From assembly GCF_006385785.1 (NCBI RefSeq), contig NZ_VFSH01000001.1, positions 247,999 to 311,998 of the forward strand: DNA of 64,000 nt. The letters are read 5' to 3'. This stretch comes from Streptococcus shenyangsis. GTDB lineage: Bacteria > Bacillota > Bacilli > Lactobacillales > Streptococcaceae. Below, piece after piece: positions 58,861 through 64,000 of this stretch; the first letter of the stretch is position 1, and the number at the start of each line of letters is the position of its first letter. The notes beneath the pieces are model-generated. The model made no database searches. It saw nothing but the letters and a program-made list of their open reading frames with translations, and was not told the DNA's origin. Position numbers and translations under genes: made by a program.

Positions 58861-60819
58861 ATGAAAAAACAAAATAATGGTTTAATTAAAAATCCTTTTC
58901 TATGGTTATTACTTATTTTTTTCCTAGTTACAAGTTATCAGTATTTTAGTACAGGTAGTGTTGCAGGGAAAAATGAGCAAATTAATTATACAGAATTGGT
59001 AAAAGAAATTACCGATGACAATGTAAAAGAATTGACTTACCAACCAAATGGCAGTGTTATCGAAGTTTCAGGTGTTTATAAAAATCCTAAAACAAGTAAA
59101 GAAGCAACAGGCATTCAGTTCTTTTCTCCTTCTGCTACAACAGTAGAGAAATTTTCAAGTATTATTCTTCCTTCAGACACTACAGTATCAGAATTGCAAA
59201 AACTTGCTTCTGACCATAAAGCGGAAGTAACTGTTAAACATGAAAGTTCAAGTGGTATGTGGATTAATATTCTTGTATCCATTGTGCCATTCGGTATTCT
59301 TTTCTTCTTCCTATTCTCTATGATGGGAAATATGGGAGGAAATAATAGTCGTAACCCAATGAGTTTTGGACGTAGTAAGGCTAAAGCTGCAAATAAAGAA
59401 GATATTAAAGTAAGATTTTCAGATGTTGCTGGAGCTGAGGAAGAAAAACAAGAACTAGTTGAAGTTGTTGAATTTTTAAAAGATCCAAAACGATTTACAA
59501 AACTTGGAGCCCGTATTCCAGCAGGTGTTCTTTTGGAGGGACCTCCGGGAACAGGTAAAACTTTGCTTGCTAAGGCAGTAGCCGGAGAAGCAGGTGTTCC
59601 ATTCTTTAGTATCTCAGGTTCTGACTTTGTAGAAATGTTTGTCGGAGTTGGAGCTAGTCGTGTTCGTTCTCTTTTTGAAGATGCCAAAAAAGCAGCACCA
59701 GCTATCATCTTTATAGATGAAATTGATGCTGTTGGACGTCAACGTGGAGTTGGTCTTGGCGGAGGAAATGACGAACGTGAACAAACCTTGAACCAACTCT
59801 TGATTGAGATGGATGGTTTTGAGGGAAATGAAGGGATTATCGTCATCGCTGCTACAAACCGTTCAGATGTACTTGACCCTGCCCTTTTGCGTCCAGGACG
59901 TTTTGATAGAAAAGTATTGGTTGGCCGTCCTGATGTTAAAGGTCGTGAAGCAATCTTGAAAGTTCACGCTAAGAACAAGCCTTTATCAGAAGATGTTGAT
60001 TTGAAATTAGTGGCTCAACAAACTCCAGGTTTTGTGGGTGCTGATTTAGAGAATGTATTGAATGAAGCGGCTTTAGTTGCTGCTCGTCGCAATAAATCGG
60101 TAATTGATGCCTCAGATATTGATGAAGCAGAAGATAGAGTGATTGCTGGTCCTTCTAAGAAAGATAAGACTGTTTCACAAAAAGAACGTGAATTGGTTGC
60201 CTACCATGAGGCAGGTCATACCATTGTTGGTTTAGTTTTGTCAAATGCCCGTGTTGTTCATAAAGTTACTATCGTACCACGCGGCCGTGCAGGCGGTTAT
60301 ATGATTGCACTTCCTAAGGAAGACCAAATGCTTCTATCTAAAGAAGATATGAAAGAGCAATTGGCTGGCTTAATGGGTGGACGTGTAGCTGAAGAAATTA
60401 TCTTTAATGTCCAAACTACAGGAGCTTCAAACGACTTTGAACAAGCGACACAAATGGCGCGTGCAATGGTTACAGAGTACGGTATGAGTGAAAAACTTGG
60501 CCCAGTTCAATATGAAGGAAATCATGCCATGTTTGGTGCACAAAGCCCTCAAAAATCAATTTCAGAACAAACAGCTTATGAAATTGACGAAGAGGTTAGA
60601 TCATTATTGAATGAAGCACGAAATAAAGCTGCTGAAATTATTCAGTCAAATCGTGAAACTCACAAGTTGATTGCAGAAGCATTATTGAAATACGAAACAT
60701 TGGATAGTACACAAATTAAATCTCTTTACGAAACAGGAAAGATGCCTGAAACAGTAGAAGAGGAATCTCATGCACTATCTTATGATGAAGTAAAATCAAA
60801 AATGAATGACGAAAAATAA
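58861..60819 (+). CDS. ftsH: ATP-dependent zinc metalloprotease FtsH
   Basis: 652 residues. Two membrane helices (about 12-30 and 130-155), AAA+ domain (Walker A GPPGTGKT, Walker [35 protein letters not shown]) and zinc protease HEAGH. Membrane protein quality control. It ends at the boundary of inserted DNA. Confidence 0.97.
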   Translation: MKKQNNGLIKNPFLWLLLIFFLVTSYQYFSTGSVAGKNEQINYTELVKEITDDNVKELTYQPNGSVIEVSGVYKNPKTSKEATGIQFFSPSATTVEKFSSIILPSDTTVSELQKLASDHKAEVTVKHESSSGMWINILVSIVPFGILFFFLFSMMGNMGGNNSRNPMSFGRSKAKAANKEDIKVRFSDVAGAEEEKQELVEVVEFLKDPKRFTKLGARIPAGVLLEGPPGTGKTLLAKAVAGEAGVPFFSISGSDFVEMFVGVGASRVRSLFEDAKKAAPAIIFIDEIDAVGRQRGVGLGGGNDEREQTLNQLLIEMDGFEGNEGIIVIAATNRSDVLDPALLRPGRFDRKVLVGRPDVKGREAILKVHAKNKPLSEDVDLKLVAQQTPGFVGADLENVLNEAALVAARRNKSVIDASDIDEAEDRVIAGPSKKDKTVSQKERELVAYHEAGHTIVGLVLSNARVVHKVTIVPRGRAGGYMIALPKEDQMLLSKEDMKEQLAGLMGGRVAEEIIFNVQTTGASNDFEQATQMARAMVTEYGMSEKLGPVQYEGNHAMFGAQSPQKSISEQTAYEIDEEVRSLLNEARNKAAEIIQSNRETHKLIAEALLKYETLDSTQIKSLYETGKMPETVEEESHALSYDEVKSKMNDEK

Positions 60820-60835
60820 CACTTATAGAGGCACT

Positions 60836-60846
60836 AATGTCATTAA
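60836..60846. repeat. Left copy of an 11-bp inverted repeat bounding the IS block
   Basis: AATGTCATTAA here matches inverted TTAATGACATT at 63211-63221. Together they enclose both transposase remnants, so they may be the ends of one IS element. Confidence 0.5.
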
Positions 60847-60857
60847 GTTAAGAAATT

Positions 60858-60889
60858 CAAATACAATTCTGTATTTGGGTTTCTTTTTT
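60858..60889 (+). terminator. Terminator downstream of ftsH
   Basis: CAAATACA/TGTATTTG stem around ATTC, followed by GGTTTCTTTTTT. It lies inside the left IS repeat, so it would also insulate the transposase. Confidence 0.75.
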
Positions 60890-60923
60890 ATGTGATAAAC
60901 TTATAGTTAAGGAGGTATTTCTC

Positions 60924-62211
60924 ATGATAAAACAGATAAAAGCCCACTTGAATAAGAGTATTCAGAGTATCCTTGGTCAAAAAGTTGAGTTCGTCAAACA
61001 AGATGAACAGGTCTTTACTCGTAAAAGAAGTTTATCACTAGAAACTATGATTCGTACAATTCTGGGAATGGGCGGGAAATCACTGTCAAAAGAATTACTA
61101 GATGCCAAACTGACAGTTTCAAATTCAGCCTTTGTTCAAAGACGCTATCAAATAAAACCTGAAGCTTTCTATGCCCTATTTAAAGAATTTACAGCACCTA
61201 TTCCACTCAACACTGATTTCCTAATATTCGCTGCTGATGGGAGTGATATCTGTATTCCTAGAAATCCTATAGATACAGAAACCTCTATCTAAACAAAAAA
61301 GGATGTTAAATCCTATGATCTCATGCACATAAATACCCTATACGACTTGACGACTGGAGGATAAAGAGATGTTTCTATTCAAGACAAACATAGGCAACAT
61401 GATCGATTAGCTATGATTCAGATGATGGAGACTTCTCCCTTTCGAGAAAGCTCTGGTTATCATGGATAGAGGATATGAAAGTTACAATCTCATGGCTCAT
61501 TTTCAAGAAAAAGGTTGGCTTTACCTTATCTGCATTCGAGATGGGAAACAATCTATGTGTTCTTCCTTCAACTTGCCAAATACAGAGTGTTTTGATCAAA
61601 CATTTTCTCTAACATTATCACGAAAGCAAACCAAGCAGTTTAAAAAACGTTATCGTGATTTTCCCAATGACTATCATTTTATTCCACACAATTCTACTTT
61701 TGATTTTCTTCCAGAAACAAGTCGAAAACATGACCCTGTTGAACTATACCAACTTCCTTTTCGTATGGTACGTTTAGAAGTGGAAAAAGGAAAATACGAA
61801 ACTTTAGTGACAAATACGGGATATTCAGTCCAAGAATTAAAAAATCTCTACGCCAGTAGATGGGGCATAGAGACTAGTTTTCGTGACCTGAAATACAGTA
61901 TTGGCTTGGTCAATTTTCACGCCAAAAAGAAGGCAGGGATTCTCAAAGAAATCTTTGCTCGCTTTACAAATTTTAACTTTTGTCGTTGGGTAAACTCGCA
62001 AGTTGCCATCGACAGTAGTCACAAAAAACAAAGATATAAAGTGTGTTTCTCAGATGCGACTTATGCCTGCCGTTTGTTTTTTAACGGTTCCCTTTTTTCT
62101 CCAGTTGAAAACTACCTCAAGAAACAGTTATCTATTATTCGACCGAATCGAAAATATCCAAGAAAGATAAAAGATCAATCGGTAGTTGATTTCATCTATA
62201 GAGTAACATAA
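60924..62211 (+). pseudogene. IS4-family transposase, decayed (two stops and a frameshift)
   Basis: Start MIKQIKAHLNKSIQSIL has a good AAGGAGG site. Reading continues in frame past stops at 61290-61292 and 61362-61364, and then needs removal of one T in CCCTTT near 61440 to join the frame carrying VIMDRGYESYNLM and the C-terminal DDE motif YASRWGIETSFRDLKYS (Y-x2-R-x3-E-x6-K, which defines IS4 transposases). The protein would be about 430 residues. It is inactive. Confidence 0.85.
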
Positions 62212-62241
62212 ATCTCAAAAAACATCTTATAGATAGTAGTT

Positions 62242-63214
62242 ATGAAACTTACAAACGAAGAAAGACAAAAAATTGAAGAACTCCTAAGAGATTCATCGTA
62301 CGCCAAATATCACAAACGTCTACAGATTATTTATTTTTGCTCAAAGGAAAAGAGTTATAAGGAAATCATGGATCTGCTAGATTGCAATAAAACAACTGTT
62401 CGGAGGAATTTGAAAAAATACAAGGAGTTTGGTTTAGAAGCTCTTCTTCAAGAGACTCGTGGTGGACGTCATCGAGAATATATGACTTACGAAGAAGAAC
62501 AAACATTTCTAAAACGTCATATAGAAGCTACTCAGGCTGGGTAATTTGTAACTGTCAATCAGTTATTTGAAGCCTATCAAAGAGAGATTGGTCGCACTTC
62601 CACACGTGATGGATTCTATTATCTCCTGAAACGCCATTGTTGGCGAACGGTCACTCCTCGACCCAAACATACCAAGAAGGCAGACGCTCAAACAATTGAG
62701 ACATCTAAAAATAAAATCTACATTCGAGATCTTAAGCAAGCGCTTTAAGAGGAGAAATCCTATAACAAAGTACGCTTGATGTACCAAGATGAAGCTGGTT
62801 TTGGAAGAATCAGTATGATGAGTTCTTGTTGGGCTCCTCAAGGAATCCGATCTAGCATTCCTAGTCATTATATGCTAGAATATCGCTATTGTTATGGGGC
62901 AGTAGATGCTCAGACAGTAGATTCCTTCTTCCTCATTGTTGGAGGATGCAATACTGAGTGGACGAATGAATTTCTACGGCAAGTCTCACAAGCTTATCCA
63001 GACGACTATATGTTACTTGTCATGGATAATGCTATATGGCATAAATCAAGTACCTTATACACCAGAAATGAACCCTATCGAAAAAGTCTGGAAAGAAATT
63101 CGAAAACGATGTTGTAAAAATAAGGCTTTCCAAACATTGGAATCCGTCATTGATAAGCTTCAAGAAGTTATTCAAGGACTGGAAAAAAGCGTTTTGAAAA
63201 TCATTGAGTATTAA
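62242..63214 (+). pseudogene. IS630-family transposase, decayed
   Basis: N-terminal helix-turn-helix ORF (MKLTNEERQKIEELL; YKEIMDLLDCNKTTVRRNL) ends at a stop at 62542-62544. The same frame continues, interrupted by a second stop near 62746-62748, to YQDEAGFG and MDNAIWHKS (first two catalytic Asp). Near 63045-63060 the frame shifts and a short piece appears missing, before PYTPEMNPIEKVWKEIRKR (catalytic Glu). The gene is inactive. Confidence 0.85.
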
Positions 63215-63221
63215 TGACATT
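63211..63221. repeat. Right copy of the 11-bp inverted repeat bounding the IS block
   Basis: TTAATGACATT overlaps the last codons of the IS630-like remnant and mirrors AATGTCATTAA after ftsH. Confidence 0.5.
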
Positions 63222-63247
63222 GAGAGAGGAACGACCTCTCTTTTTTT
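63222..63247 (+). terminator. Terminator between the IS block and comX
   Basis: AGAGAGG/CCTCTCT stem around AACGA, followed by TTTTTT. It should stop IS or ftsH transcription before comX. Confidence 0.8.
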
Positions 63248-63249
63248 GT

Positions 63250-63296
63250 GCAGTTGAGACGGTGTAGAAAGCAGAATAGGGGAATGAACCTAAATA
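63250..63296 (+). promoter_or_regulatory. comX promoter with ComE half-site
   Basis: GCAGTTGAG (63250-63258) matches the proximal ComE half-site of comC. A weak -10 TAAATA lies at 63291-63296, at about the spacing seen in comC. A matching distal half-site 12 bases upstream is not visible; that place is occupied by the terminator hairpin. Confidence 0.6.
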
Positions 63297-63337
63297 GCTC
63301 TATGATTTGTTAAACTGTATCTAGAAAGGAGAACATT

Positions 63338-63817
63338 ATGATTAAAGAATTGTATCAAGAAGTTCAAGGAATTGTGTACAAGTGTAGAAATGAATATTAC
63401 TTGCATTTATGGGAGCTATCGGATTGGGATCAAGAGGGAATGATTTGCTTACATGAGTTGATTAGTAAAGAAGAAGGAATAGTAGAAGATATTCCACGCT
63501 TACGTAAATATTTCAAAACTAAATTCCGAAATCGGATTCTAGACTATATCCGTAAACAAGAAAGTCAAAAAAGAAGATATGATAAAGAACCATATGAAGA
63601 AGTAGGTGAGATAAGTCATCGTATAAGCGAGGGAGGTCTGTGGCTAGATGACTACTATCTCTTTCATGAAACAATACGGAGGTATAGAAAGGAACAAAGT
63701 AAAGAAAAACAAGAAGAGTTAGAACGTGTTTTAAGAAATGAACGTTTTCGAGGACGTCAAAGAGTATTGAGGGATTTACGTATTGTGTTTAAAGAGTTTG
63801 CTATTGGGCTAAAATAG
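63338..63817 (+). CDS. comX: Competence sigma factor SigX (ComX)
   Basis: 159 residues matching the pneumococcal length, with sigma-70-like regions (WDQEGMICLHELI and the basic C-terminus RGRQRVLRDLRIVFKEFAIGLK). It directs RNA polymerase to cin-boxes such as those upstream of comFA and cbpD. It normally exists in two copies beside rRNA operons; the tRNA-Glu and promoter after it match that setting. Good AAAGGAG site. Confidence 0.95.
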   Translation: MIKELYQEVQGIVYKCRNEYYLHLWELSDWDQEGMICLHELISKEEGIVEDIPRLRKYFKTKFRNRILDYIRKQESQKRRYDKEPYEEVGEISHRISEGGLWLDDYYLFHETIRRYRKEQSKEKQEELERVLRNERFRGRQRVLRDLRIVFKEFAIGLK

Positions 63818-63855
63818 TCAAATTTAAAAAAGTCGAAAAAAGTTTAAAAAAGTAG

Positions 63856-63883
63856 TTGACAAAAAACAAAAAGGCTGTATAAT
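63856..63883 (+). promoter_or_regulatory. Strong tRNA/rRNA promoter
   Basis: TTGACA (63856-63861), 16-base spacer, TATAAT (63878-63883), start near 63890, directly upstream of tRNA-Glu. Confidence 0.9.
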
Positions 63884-63908
63884 AGTAAGAGTTGAAAATA
63901 ACAACTCT

Positions 63909-63980
63909 GGTCCGTTGGTCAAGGGGTTAAGACACCGCCTTTTCACGGCGGTAACACGGGTTCGAATCCCGTACGGACTA
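63909..63980 (+). tRNA. tRNA-Glu (anticodon TTC), second copy
   Basis: 72 nt, identical to the copy beside comE but in the opposite orientation. It is the last complete feature of the window. Confidence 0.96.
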
Positions 63981-64000
63981 TGGTATGTTGCAGATAAAAT

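Noticed and set aside
59115..59708. 197-residue reading frame opposite ftsH
   Set aside because: Antisense to the conserved AAA+ domain; no homology recognised and no translation signal.
61837..62031. Minus-strand small ORF inside the IS4 remnant
   Set aside because: It is antisense to the DDE motif region of a decayed transposase and has no support.

Overview
The window is chromosomal DNA of a mitis-group streptococcus very close to Streptococcus pneumoniae, spanning the replication origin. Gene order matches the pneumococcal origin region as I know it: a thiamine-type ABC transporter, cbpD, dnaB-rplI-gdpP, comFA-comFC, cysK, tsf-rpsB, pcsB, mreCD, ecfTA2A1, pgsA-rodZ, recF-guaB, trpS, comCDE, htrA-parB, dnaA-dnaN, then mfd, tilS-hpt-ftsH and comX. 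A BOX repeat, the choline-binding protein CbpD, cin-boxes and a pneumococcal-type ComC support this. The predicted competence pheromone ([17 protein letters not shown]) and a CbpD with one SH3 domain differ from the pneumococcal forms I know, so S. mitis, S. pseudopneumoniae or an unusual pneumococcus are all possible.

Positions 1-4.6 kb are the end of an integrated prophage or satellite: divergent cro/cI-like regulators with a strong operator-promoter region, a DUF4177 protein, a lipoprotein, a HEPN-type Abi protein (AbiF/Abi_2) preceded by a separately promoted and terminated small structured RNA, and a tyrosine integrase whose 3' end faces the chromosome. The Abi gene plus RNA is the most interesting system here: an RNA-associated HEPN ribonuclease carried as phage cargo between repressor and integrase.

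Positions 4.6-46 kb are the left replichore, mostly on the minus strand (co-directional with replication). They hold a TPP-riboswitch-controlled thiamine transporter, CbpD (fratricide lysin), DNA replication and c-di-AMP genes, competence DNA-uptake genes under a perfect cin-box, cysteine synthase, ribosomal proteins S2/EF-Ts, cell-wall and shape genes (pcsB, mreCD, rodZ), the ECF vitamin transporter module, a pair of M16 peptidase homologues, recF, guaB, trpS, an ABC-F ATPase, a YfhO-like membrane protein, a divergent TetR/YhgE pair, and comCDE with flanking tRNAs.

The origin lies around 44.3-48.2 kb: DnaA boxes cluster upstream of htrA, between parB and dnaA, and between dnaA and dnaN. parB has no parA beside it; three parS-like palindromes are seen at 24.9, 36.1 and 58.0 kb. 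The right replichore (48-64 kb, plus strand) holds dnaN, ychF, pth, mfd, rqcP, divIC, tilS, hpt and ftsH, then a block of two decayed insertion sequences abutting the comX promoter, comX, and a tRNA-Glu identical and inverted relative to the one beside comE. The window stops where a downstream rRNA operon would be expected.
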